From NCBI GenBank assembly GCA_910579275.1, contig CAJTTO010000014.1:1-64000 (forward strand): a stretch of DNA of 64,000 nt, in the 5' to 3' direction. The stretch is from an uncultured Lachnospiraceae bacterium (lineage in GTDB: Bacteria > Bacillota > Clostridia > Lachnospirales > Lachnospiraceae). The position numbers and the translations under genes are program-made. Positions 51,850 through 61,421 of the stretch are shown piece after piece (within the stretch, counting starts at the first letter, position 1; every line of letters starts with the position of its first letter). Below the pieces are notes generated by a model, which was not told the DNA's origin, searched no databases, and was given only the letters and a program-made list of their open reading frames with translations.

Positions 51850-52539
51850 ATGAGTCTTTTTAAAGAATTATATGCAAAGGATGAGCTGCCTTATGACAAA
51901 TTTATGAGGCTTGGACCGGATAGTCTTTCGGATGCCGAGCTTCTTGCTATTATGCTCCGAACCGGAACTAGGGACAGAACCCCCATCGAGCTTGGGCGGG
52001 ATATCCTGAAACGGGCAGGTGACGGAATGGGACTTCTGGGGCTGTATCATTTTAACATCAAGGATTTGATGCAGATACCGGGAATTGGACAAGTGAAAGC
52101 TGTTCAGCTGTTATGTATTGCAGAGATTGCCAAAAGGACTTCCAACATGCAGGCAAGACCGGATCTGGCTTTTGACAAGCCTGAGACAGTTGCAGCTTAT
52201 TATATGGAAAAGATGCGCCACAGAGAGACAGAACAGCTGATTTTAGTGCTTCTGGATGCCAGAAGACATATTTTGCAGGAGTCTGTCCTGTCGACAGGAA
52301 CCTTCAATGCGACATTGATATCGCCGCGGGACATCTGCACGAAAGCCATGCGCAACGAGGCATCTTATATCGTGATCCTGCATAATCATCCGAGCGGGGA
52401 TCCGACTCCCAGCAGACAGGATCTGTTGGTGACGCAGAAGATAAAGGAAGTATCCGATTTGGTTGAAATTCCATTGCTGGACCATATCATCATTGGAGAT
52501 AACAGATATACCAGTTTTATACAAAAAGGACTTTTATGA
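51850..52539 (+). CDS. radC: RadC family JAMM/MPN protein
   Basis: This belongs to the RadC (UPF0758) family, once linked to DNA repair but of unproven role. An N-terminal helix-hairpin-helix segment (IPGIGQVKAVQLL near residues 77-89) is followed by the MPN+ metalloprotease-like domain. Its motif is HNHPSGDPTPSRQD near residues 178-191. The 229 residues match. The ATG at 51850 aligns with the usual MSLFKE start. The next gene's reading frame opens within its stop. It precedes mreB, as in many Clostridia and Bacilli. Confidence 0.95.
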   Translation: MSLFKELYAKDELPYDKFMRLGPDSLSDAELLAIMLRTGTRDRTPIELGRDILKRAGDGMGLLGLYHFNIKDLMQIPGIGQVKAVQLLCIAEIAKRTSNMQARPDLAFDKPETVAAYYMEKMRHRETEQLILVLLDARRHILQESVLSTGTFNATLISPRDICTKAMRNEASYIVILHNHPSGDPTPSRQDLLVTQKIKEVSDLVEIPLLDHIIIGDNRYTSFIQKGLL

Positions 52540-52559
52540 AGAACAAGAAAGGAGTTGTT

Positions 52560-53570
52560 ATGTTGGCTAACAACGCATTTGGTATTGATTTAGGTACCAG
52601 AACGATTAAGATTTACAATGCTCATGGAGACAATGTCATTGTTGAAAAAAATATGATTGCGATTGAGGACAAGAAAAATTTATTTGCATACGGTGATTCC
52701 GCATTCGAAATGTTCGAGAAATCACCATCTAACATTGAAATTTCCTATCCGCTTTGTAACGGGGTAATTGCGGATATTAAGAATATGCAGCTGCTCCTCA
52801 AAAATTTTATCTATGACTGCAATAAAGGCGCTGTAAAGCCTGCCGAGTTTTATATGGCAGTCCCGTCAGATATCACTGCGGTGGAGAAAAGGGCATTTAC
52901 CGATTTGGTTAAGGATGCGAACATCAAGGCGAAAAAAATTATGCGGGTAGAAAAAGCAGTTGCGGACGGTCTTGGGCTTGATATAGATGTCAAGAATGCA
53001 CAAGGAATTCTTGTTGTAAACGTAGGTTTTCATACAACGGAAATTTCGATACTTTCTCTGGGCGGAATTGTGCTTAGCCGTCTGATCAAGGTAGGCGGAC
53101 AAAAGTTTGATGAATCCATCAAAAATGCGATTCGCAAGGAGTTCAGCCTGATTGTCGGCAGCAAGACCGCAGAGAATGTAAAGATTGATTTGCGCGAACT
53201 CGAGGAGGAAAAGCGGGGAGCTATCGTATACGGCAGGGACATTGTAACAGGGCTTCCAATGGAAAAAGAGATTCCGACGGATTTAGTGAGCGAAAGCATG
53301 CTCGAAAACTTTAATGTGATTATTGACAACATCAGGGTTATTCTCGAGAGAACACCGCCTGAACTTTCGGCAGACATCTTCAGGAGGGGAATTTACCTGA
53401 CCGGAGGTGCATCTCAGGTGGTGCATCTGGCAGAACTGATCGCAAAGGGCACAGGCCTGAAAGTAAATATCAGCGAGAATCCGGTGTCGGGTGTTGCCCT
53501 TGGTCTGGCAAAAATTATAAAAGATGATAACTATAAATCAGTCGCTTATTTAGAAGGAATGGGGCGCTAA
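52560..53570 (+). CDS. mreB: Rod shape-determining protein MreB (divergent nucleotide site)
   Basis: This actin-like protein organises lateral wall synthesis at the membrane. The first phosphate loop GIDLGTRTIKIY (residues 8-19) is close to normal. The second, usually VVDIGGGTTEVAVISLGG, reads VVNVGFHTTEISILSLGG here, losing the Asp and two Gly. The adenine-site loop YLTGGASQV is kept. The helix usually reading EEPMAAAIG is EKAVADGLG. ATP hydrolysis may therefore be altered. The ATG at 52560 follows AAAGGAG; a start at 52536 is possible. mreC and mreD follow immediately. Confidence 0.9.
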   Translation: MLANNAFGIDLGTRTIKIYNAHGDNVIVEKNMIAIEDKKNLFAYGDSAFEMFEKSPSNIEISYPLCNGVIADIKNMQLLLKNFIYDCNKGAVKPAEFYMAVPSDITAVEKRAFTDLVKDANIKAKKIMRVEKAVADGLGLDIDVKNAQGILVVNVGFHTTEISILSLGGIVLSRLIKVGGQKFDESIKNAIRKEFSLIVGSKTAENVKIDLRELEEEKRGAIVYGRDIVTGLPMEKEIPTDLVSESMLENFNVIIDNIRVILERTPPELSADIFRRGIYLTGGASQVVHLAELIAKGTGLKVNISENPVSGVALGLAKIIKDDNYKSVAYLEGMGR

Positions 53571-53575
53571 AATTC

Positions 53576-54448
53576 ATGAGTCCGGTTGTAAAAAGAAAAA
53601 GAGACAAGTTCTCTATTCCGAGTAAATATCTGCTGTTGATTTTAACGTGTGTCTGTGTAGCCCTCATGGCAGTGACTTTTTTGACAGATTATTCGGCACT
53701 GCCCTTAAATAAGCTGGTGGGCTATGTGGTTGTTCCGTTTCAGAGCGGTGTCAGCCGCATTGGCACGTGGATGTCAGTCAGAATGGATGAACTTGGTGAG
53801 CTGCGAATTATCCTCGAAGAAAATCAGGAACTCAAGCAGCAGATCGCAGAACTGACTGTACAGAACACACAGCTTCAGCAGGATAAATATGAATTAAACA
53901 ATCTGCGTGAGCTGTACAAGCTTGACGAACAATACAGTGGCTATGATAAGGTTGGTGCCAGAATTATAGCCCGTGACAGCGGAAACTGGTTTCATGCATT
54001 TACCATTAATAAAGGAACCGATGACGGGCTGGCAGTTGACATGAATGTGATTGCCGGCGGAGGGCTTGTCGGTCGAATTGTAGATATCGGGTCAAATTGG
54101 GCAAAAGTCAACGCTGTGATTAATGATGACTCGAATGTCAGCGGAATGGTGCTTGCTAGTTCGGATATTCTGATGGTAACAGGCTCGCTTCAGCTGATGG
54201 AGGAAGGAACCATAGGATTTGAACAGCTGATTGACTCACAAAATACAGTCAAAGTCGGAGATAAAGTAGTTACATCAAACATCAGTGACAAGTACCTTCC
54301 GAGTATCCTGATTGGATATATCAGTGAGATTAACCAGGATTCCAACAATATTACAAAGTCAGGAAAAATCACTCCGGCAGTTGATTTCGAACATCTCGAA
54401 GAAGTTCTTGTCATATTAAAAATGAAACAGCAGATAAAAGATTCATAA
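53576..54448 (+). CDS. mreC: Rod shape-determining protein MreC
   Basis: MreC links the MreB cytoskeleton to wall synthases. A basic start precedes one membrane helix (residues about 17-37, YLLLILTCVCVALMAVTFL). A coiled coil covers about residues 68-105 (ELRIILEENQELKQQIAELT). A periplasmic-type beta-barrel domain then runs to residue 280, including GGGLVGRIVDIGSNWAKV. The 290 residues are typical. It begins 5 bp after mreB. Confidence 0.95.
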   Translation: MSPVVKRKRDKFSIPSKYLLLILTCVCVALMAVTFLTDYSALPLNKLVGYVVVPFQSGVSRIGTWMSVRMDELGELRIILEENQELKQQIAELTVQNTQLQQDKYELNNLRELYKLDEQYSGYDKVGARIIARDSGNWFHAFTINKGTDDGLAVDMNVIAGGGLVGRIVDIGSNWAKVNAVINDDSNVSGMVLASSDILMVTGSLQLMEEGTIGFEQLIDSQNTVKVGDKVVTSNISDKYLPSILIGYISEINQDSNNITKSGKITPAVDFEHLEEVLVILKMKQQIKDS

Positions 54449-54474
54449 AAGAGATTAGCCGATAAAGGATTAGC

Positions 54475-54996
54475 ATGTTTATGAAAAGAAATATCATATT
54501 ATTTTTTGTAATATTGTGCGGTTTTGTCCTTCAGACAACGCTGTTTCAGGCGCTGAGTTTCGGGGGCATTTCTCCTAATATATTAATTATCATAACTGTG
54601 TCGTATGGATTTATGTACGGCAAGAAATATGGTATGGTTGTAGGCTTTTTATGTGGGATTCTGATGGATATTTTTTACGGAAACGTTCTCGGTTTTTATG
54701 CGTTGGTCTATTTGTACATAGGAGCGGCAAACGGGGTGTTTCACAGTATATTTTTTCAGGAGGACATCAAACTGCCTTTGGTACTGATTCTCGGCAGTGA
54801 TTTTGTGTACTCCTTTACATGCTATGTACTGTTATACCTTTTGAGAAGAAGATTTGATTTTTTGTTTTATCTGAAAAATATTATATTCCCTGAAATTGTA
54901 TACACAATATTTGTTACAGTGTTTATTTATCCATGCATTTTAGTGTTAAACAGAACAATGGATGATATCGAAAGAGGTGACCACAAAGTTGTTTAG
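54475..54996 (+). CDS. mreD: Rod shape-determining protein MreD
   Basis: This is a small integral membrane partner of MreC with about five or six helices in 173 residues. The family signature GFLCGILMDIFYGNVLG lies near residues 57-73. An AAAGGA site precedes the ATG at 54475. Its end overlaps the pbp2 start region by up to 35 bp, so translation is coupled. Confidence 0.9.
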   Translation: MFMKRNIILFFVILCGFVLQTTLFQALSFGGISPNILIIITVSYGFMYGKKYGMVVGFLCGILMDIFYGNVLGFYALVYLYIGAANGVFHSIFFQEDIKLPLVLILGSDFVYSFTCYVLLYLLRRRFDFLFYLKNIIFPEIVYTIFVTVFIYPCILVLNRTMDDIERGDHKVV

Positions 54997-57859
54997 AAGG
55001 ATTGGCGAGAGTTTGTATAATCTGATAACATCCCGACTGCTCCTGTTATTCATCATGTTTGCAGGAATGGCGGTAATTTTGATATACAGGTTATTCGACT
55101 TGCAGATTGTGAACGGGGAATCATATCTGGATAACTTCCGCCTGATGATACAAAAAGAAAAAATTATTGAGGGTACCAGAGGCAATATTTATGACAGAAA
55201 GGGGAATCTTCTGGCATATAATGAACTTGCGTATTCTGTTACCATAGAAGATGTCTATGAGTCCGGCTCTACAAAGAATGAAAAACTGAATGAAACGCTT
55301 TATAAGCTTATTCATATGATTGAGGATAATGGCGATAACGTAATCAGTGATTTTAACATTATTTTAAATGAAAACAATGATTATGAGTTTACGGTTGAAG
55401 GCACGAGGCTTTTGCGCTTCAAGGCGGATGTGTACGGAATTTCTGCGATAGACAGTGATGATTTTAAGTATTACATGAAAAACGCCTCCGCGCAGGAGAT
55501 TATGGACTATCTGATTAACCGTTTTAAAATCGGTTCTTATCATGAGACTGCCGGCGGTAAACGTGAATTTGTTCCGGAGGAGGGGTATACCAAAAGAGAA
55601 ATTTTGGAGCTTGTGACACTTCGCTACCAAATGAACCTGTACAGTTTCCAGAAATATATCCCGACGACAGTAGCAACAGACGTCTCTCTGGAGACCGTTG
55701 CTGTCATAATGGAAAATGCGCCTGATCTTGAAGGTGTTGCCATTGAGGAGGATATGATACGCAGATATAATTACCCCTATTATTTCTCCCATATTCTGGG
55801 GTACACCGGAAAAATTTCTTCGGAAGAACTGGCCGAGCTCTCGCTTCAGGACGAAAGTTATACCATGAACGATACCGTAGGAAAAGGCGGTATCGAGCAG
55901 GTAATGGAGTTAAAACTTCAGGGGAAGAAAGGTTCCGAAACCATTTATGTCGATAATCTTGGAAAGGTGATTGAGACAACCGATGTCGTTGAACCACAGG
56001 CAGGAAATGATGTCTACCTGACATTGGACAAGGATCTGCAGGTTGCTATTTACAATATTCTGGAACAGAAGATAGCGGGTATTATCGTATCGAAAACCAG
56101 AAATATGTTTAACTACGATCCGCTGACATCGTCTTCGCGCCAGAATATTATTATTCCTATAGATGATGTTTACTTTGCACTTTTTAATAACAATGTGCTG
56201 GATATCAGCCATTTCAATGACGTGAATGCCTATGACACCGAAAAGGAAGTCTACCAGATTTTTCTGGATAAGCAGCAGAGCGTACTTGCTTCCATTGAGG
56301 AAGAATTATCTACATTAAAAACACCGTACAATGAACTGACCAAGGAATACAAAAATTATGAGAGTTATATTGTCTCAATGCTGATGGACAAAGGTGTGCT
56401 GGTAAGTTCTGCTATTGACCGCGAGGATCCGACTTACATTGCATGGACGACAGAAGAGGTCATAAGCCTTAACGAATATCTGACTTATGCAATATCCCAG
56501 AACTGGATTGACACAGCAAAGCTTTCAGTGACATCCCAGTACTCTGATTCCACGGAAGTACTTAACGGCATCATACAATACATTGTTGAAAATCTCCGCA
56601 GCAATACGAAGTTTTCAAAAAGATTGTACAAATATATGATAAGTGACCAGACGATAACAGGCAGACAAGTATGCATGCTGTTGTGGGAGCAGGATATTAT
56701 CAGTGTTGAGGAGAGCAAAATTACTGCATTGAAAAACGGAGTCAGCAATCCTTATAATTTTATGTTGGAAATGATACAAACATTACAGATAACGCCGGCA
56801 CAGCTGGCACTCGACCCATGTTCGGGCTCCTGTGTCGTGACAGATGTCAATACAGGTGAGGTGCTGGCGCTTGTCTCTTATCCCGGATATGATATCAACA
56901 AGCTGGCAAACGGCGTGGATGCCGATTATTTTGCGAAACTTCAGGCAGACTTATCCGTGCCGCAGTGGAGCGCCGCCACACAGCAGGAGACGGCTCCAGG
57001 CTCCACCTTCAAGATGGTATCGGCTGTAGCCGCCATGCAGGAAGGCGTAATTTCGTCATTGTCGGAAACGGTTTTCTGCACAGGCATTTTTGACAAGATA
57101 GAACCGCCGATTCGATGCTGGTCTTCCGCAGGACACGGCTCCATGAATTTGTCCGATGCGATAGCAAATTCGTGCAATGTGTTCTATTATGAGGTGGGCT
57201 ACCGGCTCGGACAGGACAGCAATGGATATAACAGTGAATATGGGCTTTCGCGCTTGAAAAAATATGCGGATATGTTCGGGCTGACCGAAAAATCAGGTAT
57301 TGAGATAACGGAATCTGAGCCGAAGTTTTCGGATGAATATATCGTTCCGTCGGCAATCGGGCAGGGAACCAATAACTACACAACTGTCGGGCTTGCAAGG
57401 TATGTCACGGCAGTTGCGAACAGCGGAACCGTATTCAAATTGAGTATATTGGACAAGCTGACAGACTCAAAGGGCAATCTTATCGAAGATTATACGCCTG
57501 AGGTACGGAATACGATTGACATTGACAACAGTATATGGGATGCCATTCACGCCGGAATGCGTTCCGTAATCGAAAAGAAACAATATTATAAAGACTTGGC
57601 GGTAAATGTTGCCGGAAAGACCGGTACAGCGCAGGAGGGACGGAACCGTACCAACCACGCAGTTTTTCTAAGTTATGCACCCTACGAAAATCCAGAGATA
57701 TCAATAACAGTGCGTATTGCATATGGATACAGCTCAGATTACGCAGCACAGACTGCAAGGGATGTATATAAATATTACTATGGTCTGGCAGGGGAAGACG
57801 AACTTTTGACAGGTACAGCAGAGATTCCCGAAACTGTCAGCGGAATACAACAAGATTAA
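54962..57859 (+). CDS. mrdA: Penicillin-binding protein 2 (class B elongation transpeptidase)
   Basis: This is a membrane-anchored D,D-transpeptidase that works with RodA. One N-terminal helix (residues about 24-45) is followed by the dimerisation region (GTRGNIYDRKGNLLAYN). The transpeptidase domain has SxxK as STFK near residue 680, SxN as SCN near 735 and KTG as KTGTAQ near 885. At 965 residues it is about 300 longer than E. coli PBP2. The extra sequence lies between about residues 360 and 610, before the catalytic domain. The start is uncertain: ATG 54962 lacks a ribosome site, while TTG 54989 has GAGGTGA 10 nt upstream. Confidence 0.93.
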   Translation: MISKEVTTKLFRRIGESLYNLITSRLLLLFIMFAGMAVILIYRLFDLQIVNGESYLDNFRLMIQKEKIIEGTRGNIYDRKGNLLAYNELAYSVTIEDVYESGSTKNEKLNETLYKLIHMIEDNGDNVISDFNIILNENNDYEFTVEGTRLLRFKADVYGISAIDSDDFKYYMKNASAQEIMDYLINRFKIGSYHETAGGKREFVPEEGYTKREILELVTLRYQMNLYSFQKYIPTTVATDVSLETVAVIMENAPDLEGVAIEEDMIRRYNYPYYFSHILGYTGKISSEELAELSLQDESYTMNDTVGKGGIEQVMELKLQGKKGSETIYVDNLGKVIETTDVVEPQAGNDVYLTLDKDLQVAIYNILEQKIAGIIVSKTRNMFNYDPLTSSSRQNIIIPIDDVYFALFNNNVLDISHFNDVNAYDTEKEVYQIFLDKQQSVLASIEEELSTLKTPYNELTKEYKNYESYIVSMLMDKGVLVSSAIDREDPTYIAWTTEEVISLNEYLTYAISQNWIDTAKLSVTSQYSDSTEVLNGIIQYIVENLRSNTKFSKRLYKYMISDQTITGRQVCMLLWEQDIISVEESKITALKNGVSNPYNFMLEMIQTLQITPAQLALDPCSGSCVVTDVNTGEVLALVSYPGYDINKLANGVDADYFAKLQADLSVPQWSAATQQETAPGSTFKMVSAVAAMQEGVISSLSETVFCTGIFDKIEPPIRCWSSAGHGSMNLSDAIANSCNVFYYEVGYRLGQDSNGYNSEYGLSRLKKYADMFGLTEKSGIEITESEPKFSDEYIVPSAIGQGTNNYTTVGLARYVTAVANSGTVFKLSILDKLTDSKGNLIEDYTPEVRNTIDIDNSIWDAIHAGMRSVIEKKQYYKDLAVNVAGKTGTAQEGRNRTNHAVFLSYAPYENPEISITVRIAYGYSSDYAAQTARDVYKYYYGLAGEDELLTGTAEIPETVSGIQQD

Positions 57860-57887
57860 TTGTGCACGGATACGTTTCCATGCACAA
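57860..57887 (+). other. Intercistronic hairpin between pbp2 and minC
   Basis: TTGTGCA pairs with TGCACAA, with an inner GGA/TCC helix. There is no T-run, so it may stabilise or process mRNA and not terminate it. Confidence 0.4.
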
Positions 57888-57931
57888 GACCGCTGTCAAA
57901 GAAAGACCAGTGAAAAACAAAAGGAGCAAAT

Positions 57932-58612
57932 GTGAAAAATTCAGTTATTTTAAAAAGTTTTCCTAACGGCATATCAGTAATTATGGATAACACAAGTTCA
58001 TTTAAAGACTTGCTGGAGAATATTGCAGTAAAATTCAGGGAAGCAGATGGTTTCTTTAAAAACGCATCGGTGGCAGTTTCCTTGGAAGGGAGAGAACTGA
58101 CCGAAAATCAGGAACGGGAAATACTGGATGCGATTACGCAGAATTCGCGTTTGAATATACTATGCCTTATGGGAAAAGATGAGGAGAAGAATTTAAAGTT
58201 TCTCGGAATACAGAACAATCTAAAATTTCAGGAAGATGAAAACTGCGGACAGTTTTACAGGGGAACGCTCAAGGACGGGGCAAGCATCGAGACAGAACAC
58301 AGTATCATTATTCTGGGTGATGTCTGTGAAGGCAGCCGTGTATATTCCGGCAAGGATATCGTGGTGCTTGGCTCACTGACAGGTGATGTGTACGCGGGAG
58401 CCGGCGGAAACAATAACCATTTCGTCGTGGCACTCGACATGAACCCAGGCATGCTTCAGATTGGCGATCTTGTGTATGACGGTCAGCCACAGAAAACGGC
58501 AAGATGGGGATTTCGTAAACCCAAAGCAGAACCGAAGATTGCATACACCAGCAATGGAAAAGTGCAGATGGAGTCTATTACCAAAGAATTGCTGGACAAT
58601 TTTACACTGTAA
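57932..58612 (+). CDS. minC: Septum site-determining protein MinC
   Basis: MinC inhibits FtsZ assembly away from mid-cell when bound to MinD. The N-terminal FtsZ-interacting domain covers residues 1-95. The C-terminal right-handed beta-helix has the typical GDVCEGSRVYSGKDIVVLG and LTGDVYAGAGG motifs near residues 130-165. The 226 residues match. The start is GTG at 57932, with AAAGGAGC 5 nt upstream; no usable ATG exists. minD and minE follow. Confidence 0.95.
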   Translation: MKNSVILKSFPNGISVIMDNTSSFKDLLENIAVKFREADGFFKNASVAVSLEGRELTENQEREILDAITQNSRLNILCLMGKDEEKNLKFLGIQNNLKFQEDENCGQFYRGTLKDGASIETEHSIIILGDVCEGSRVYSGKDIVVLGSLTGDVYAGAGGNNNHFVVALDMNPGMLQIGDLVYDGQPQKTARWGFRKPKAEPKIAYTSNGKVQMESITKELLDNFTL

Positions 58613-58694
58613 GGAAACAGTCATGAAATAGCTGCAGACAATTCCTGACCAGTGTTGGTGTCCGGAGAACCATTAATGATAATGGAGGATTCCT

Positions 58695-59504
58695 ATGAGT
58701 GAAGTAATTGTTGTTACATCCGGAAAAGGCGGTGTGGGAAAGACCACCACATCTGCAAACGTAGGAACAGGTCTTGCGGAGCTGGGAAAAAGTGTTGTTT
58801 TAATTGATGCGGACATCGGACTTCGGAATTTGGATGTTGTGATGGGACTTGAAAACCGCATTGTCTATAACCTAGTAGATGTTATAGAGGGAAACTGCAG
58901 ATTAAAACAGGCGCTGATAAAAGACAAAAGACATTCCGGACTGTTTTTGATGCCTGCGGCACAGACAAGGGATAAAAACTGTATCACACCGGAACAGATG
59001 GTAAAATTGATAGACAGTCTGCGGGAACAGTTTGATTACATAATTCTGGATTGTCCCGCAGGAATTGAACAGGGGTTTCAGAATGCGATAGCAGGTGCTG
59101 ACCATGCAATTGTTGTGACAACCCCCGAGGTTTCGGCAATCAGGGATGCGGACAGGATTATCGGGCTTCTTGAAGCGAATGAGATTAAGAAAGTCGATTT
59201 GGTTTTAAACAGACTGCGTCAGGATTTGATACGCCGCGGAGAAATGATGACTGTCGATGATGTACTTGACATATTGGGGCTGCCGCTTCTCGGCGTGGTT
59301 CCTGATGATGAAAATGTCGTAATTGCCACAAATCAGGGCGAGCCGCTCGTGGGAAAAAATTCAGATGCCGGACAAGCGTTTTTTAATATCTGCAAGCGCC
59401 TTGAAGGCAAAGAGGTTCCTTTTAAGGATTTTGGAAAGAATGTTACAATATGGACAAGGTTTTCAGGATTATTCAAAAAAAATCTACAGGAGGAGCGGGC
59501 ATGA
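58695..59504 (+). CDS. minD: Septum site-determining ATPase MinD
   Basis: MinD is a membrane-binding ParA/MinD ATPase that recruits MinC. The deviant Walker A is SGKGGVGKTT at residues 9-18; LIDADIGLRNLDVVMGLENR and DCPAGIEQGF are also present. The C-terminal amphipathic membrane-targeting helix (FSGLFKKNL) ends the protein. The 269 residues are typical. GGAGG precedes the ATG at 58695. It overlaps minE by 4 bp. Confidence 0.97.
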   Translation: MSEVIVVTSGKGGVGKTTTSANVGTGLAELGKSVVLIDADIGLRNLDVVMGLENRIVYNLVDVIEGNCRLKQALIKDKRHSGLFLMPAAQTRDKNCITPEQMVKLIDSLREQFDYIILDCPAGIEQGFQNAIAGADHAIVVTTPEVSAIRDADRIIGLLEANEIKKVDLVLNRLRQDLIRRGEMMTVDDVLDILGLPLLGVVPDDENVVIATNQGEPLVGKNSDAGQAFFNICKRLEGKEVPFKDFGKNVTIWTRFSGLFKKNLQEERA

Positions 59505-59770
59505 ATTTATTTTCTATTTTTAAAAGAAAAACATCCAGTCAGATAGCAAAGGACAGACTTAAAATTTTGCTGATATCAGACAGGGTGAACTGTTCTCCTG
59601 AGATGATGGAGCTGATTAAAAACGACATTGCGCAAGTGATATCAAAGTATATGAAGATAGATGCTTCAAGCATGGAAGTACAGATATCAAAGACGGGAAA
59701 CTCGGCAAGAAACGGGAAAAAGACACCTGTTTTATATGCCAATATTCCAATTCTGGATTTGCGGGACTGA
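59501..59770 (+). CDS. minE: Cell division topological specificity factor MinE
   Basis: MinE stimulates MinD ATPase and drives its displacement. The 89 residues start with a membrane-binding helix (MNLFSIFKRKTSS). The MinD-contact helix contains AKDRLKILLISDR, and the C-terminal dimer domain follows. The ATG at 59501 overlaps the minD stop as ATGA, with AGGAGG upstream; earlier in-frame starts lie within minD. Presence of MinE and no DivIVA nearby suggests an oscillating Min system. Confidence 0.93.
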   Translation: MNLFSIFKRKTSSQIAKDRLKILLISDRVNCSPEMMELIKNDIAQVISKYMKIDASSMEVQISKTGNSARNGKKTPVLYANIPILDLRD

Positions 59771-59817
59771 ATGACGAAATTAGGATTTGTAAGGAATGAA
59801 GGACAGGGAAAAGGAAA

Positions 59818-60930
59818 ATGCTTAAAAAATACAGAGTAAGGGATTATGATTTTAAACTGATATTTTTGCTGGCGGCAATTACGATTATTGGCATATTGTC
59901 AATCGGCAGTGCGAAGGTGGAACTTCAGAACAAACAGATTCAGGGGTTTGTCATGGGCTTTTTTATCATGATAGTGCTTTCGTTTTTTGACTATTCCTTT
60001 TTCCTGCGCTTTCATTGGGGAATCTATGCGCTCAACATTGTGTTTCTCCTTATGGTTGTATTTTTTGGCAGGGAGGTGAACAATGCAAAGCGCTGGCTTT
60101 TAATTGGCGGAATACAGTTTCAGCCGTCAGAGCTTACCAAGATAATGCTTATTATGTTTTATTCCCAATTTATCATGAAACACCGTAACAAGCTGAACTC
60201 CATAAAGAATATTGCAGCAATGCTGATATTACTGGTGCCGCCATTATACCTTATTTATGACCAGCCTGACATGTCTACGAGTGTAGTCGTAATGGTGATT
60301 TTCTGCGTTGTATGGTATGTGGGTGGTCTCAGCTACAAGTTCATATTTGGCACACTTGCGGTAGCTGTGCCGGCGGCAGTTATATTTTTTATCATGGTTT
60401 TGCAGCCGGATCAGACAATTATTAACAATTATCAGCAAGAGCGTATTCTCGCATGGCTTGAGCCGGAAAAGTATGCCCAGACGACAGCCTATCAGCAGAC
60501 AAATGCTATGATGGCAATTGGCTCCGGCCAGCTGTGGGGAAAAGGGTTGAACAACAACATGATTTCTGTCAAAAACAGTAATTTTGTGTCGGAACCGGAG
60601 ACAGACTTTATATTTACCATTGTTGGCGAGGAGTTAGGATTTGTCGGCGGATGCACCGTTGTTGTACTTCTTTTTCTGGTTGTGCTGGAATGCCTGAATG
60701 TCGCAAGGAAGGCAAAGGATCTGGCAGGAACCTGTATTGCGTCAGGAATGGCTGCGCTTGTCGGTTTCCAGAGCTTTGTGAACATTTCAGTGGCAACAGG
60801 TCTTTTTCCAAATACCGGACTGCCGCTGCCGTTTGTGAGCTATGGGCTTACATCACTGGTCAGTCTCTACATCGGAATGGGGATTGTTCTCAATGTACGT
60901 CTACAATGTATCAGAAAATACAATAACTAA
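59818..60930 (+). CDS. rodA: Peptidoglycan glycosyltransferase RodA (SEDS family)
   Basis: This is a ten-helix SEDS glycosyltransferase that polymerises lipid II with PBP2 in elongation. The motifs NAKRWLLIGGIQFQPSELTK near residues 84-103, and QTNAMMAIGSGQLWGKG and NTGLPLPFVSYGLTSLV further on are diagnostic. The catalytic-region aspartate is in EPETDFIFTIVGEELG. The 370 residues match RodA. Position in the mre/min cluster, with pbp2, favours RodA over FtsW or SpoVE. Confidence 0.95.
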   Translation: MLKKYRVRDYDFKLIFLLAAITIIGILSIGSAKVELQNKQIQGFVMGFFIMIVLSFFDYSFFLRFHWGIYALNIVFLLMVVFFGREVNNAKRWLLIGGIQFQPSELTKIMLIMFYSQFIMKHRNKLNSIKNIAAMLILLVPPLYLIYDQPDMSTSVVVMVIFCVVWYVGGLSYKFIFGTLAVAVPAAVIFFIMVLQPDQTIINNYQQERILAWLEPEKYAQTTAYQQTNAMMAIGSGQLWGKGLNNNMISVKNSNFVSEPETDFIFTIVGEELGFVGGCTVVVLLFLVVLECLNVARKAKDLAGTCIASGMAALVGFQSFVNISVATGLFPNTGLPLPFVSYGLTSLVSLYIGMGIVLNVRLQCIRKYNN

Positions 60931-61025
60931 AATTAATATAAAAATAACAATAAATTATATAGATTTTTGAACGCAAAGGAGTTAAAATATTCTTAGATAA
61001 AAATGACAAAGGAAGGTGCATAAAT

Positions 61026-61421
61026 ATGAATATTGCTTTAATCGCGCATGACGGAAAAAAGAAATTAATGCAGAACTTTTGTATAGCATACAGAGGAATC
61101 CTGAGTAAAAATGAGTTGTATGCAACTGGTACGACAGGAAGACTTATAGAGGAAGTGACAAATCTCAATATCCATAAGTATCTGGCAGGACATCTGGGCG
61201 GCGAACAGCAGATTTGTGCACAGATTGAGCATAATCAGATAGACCTTGTTATCTTTTTGAGAGATCCGCTGAACTCTAAGTCCCATGAACCGGATGTGAA
61301 TAATGCGGTGAAGCTTTGTGATATGCACAATATTCCATTGGCGACGAACCTCGCATCGGCAGAGCTTTTAATTAAGTCACTTGACAGAGGAGATTTGGAC
61401 TGGCGTGAAATATACAAATAA
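61026..61421 (+). CDS. mgsA: Methylglyoxal synthase
   Basis: This cytosolic enzyme converts dihydroxyacetone phosphate to methylglyoxal, a phosphate-relieving bypass of glycolysis. The start MNIALIAHDGKKKLM, the phosphate loop ATGTTGRLI near residues 37-45, HLGGEQQI, and FLRDPLNSKSHEPDVN near residues 79-94 are diagnostic. The 131 residues match. AAAGGAAGG precedes the ATG at 61026. It is often found after rodA in this cluster in Clostridia. The next gene overlaps its 3' end. Confidence 0.97.
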   Translation: MNIALIAHDGKKKLMQNFCIAYRGILSKNELYATGTTGRLIEEVTNLNIHKYLAGHLGGEQQICAQIEHNQIDLVIFLRDPLNSKSHEPDVNNAVKLCDMHNIPLATNLASAELLIKSLDRGDLDWREIYK

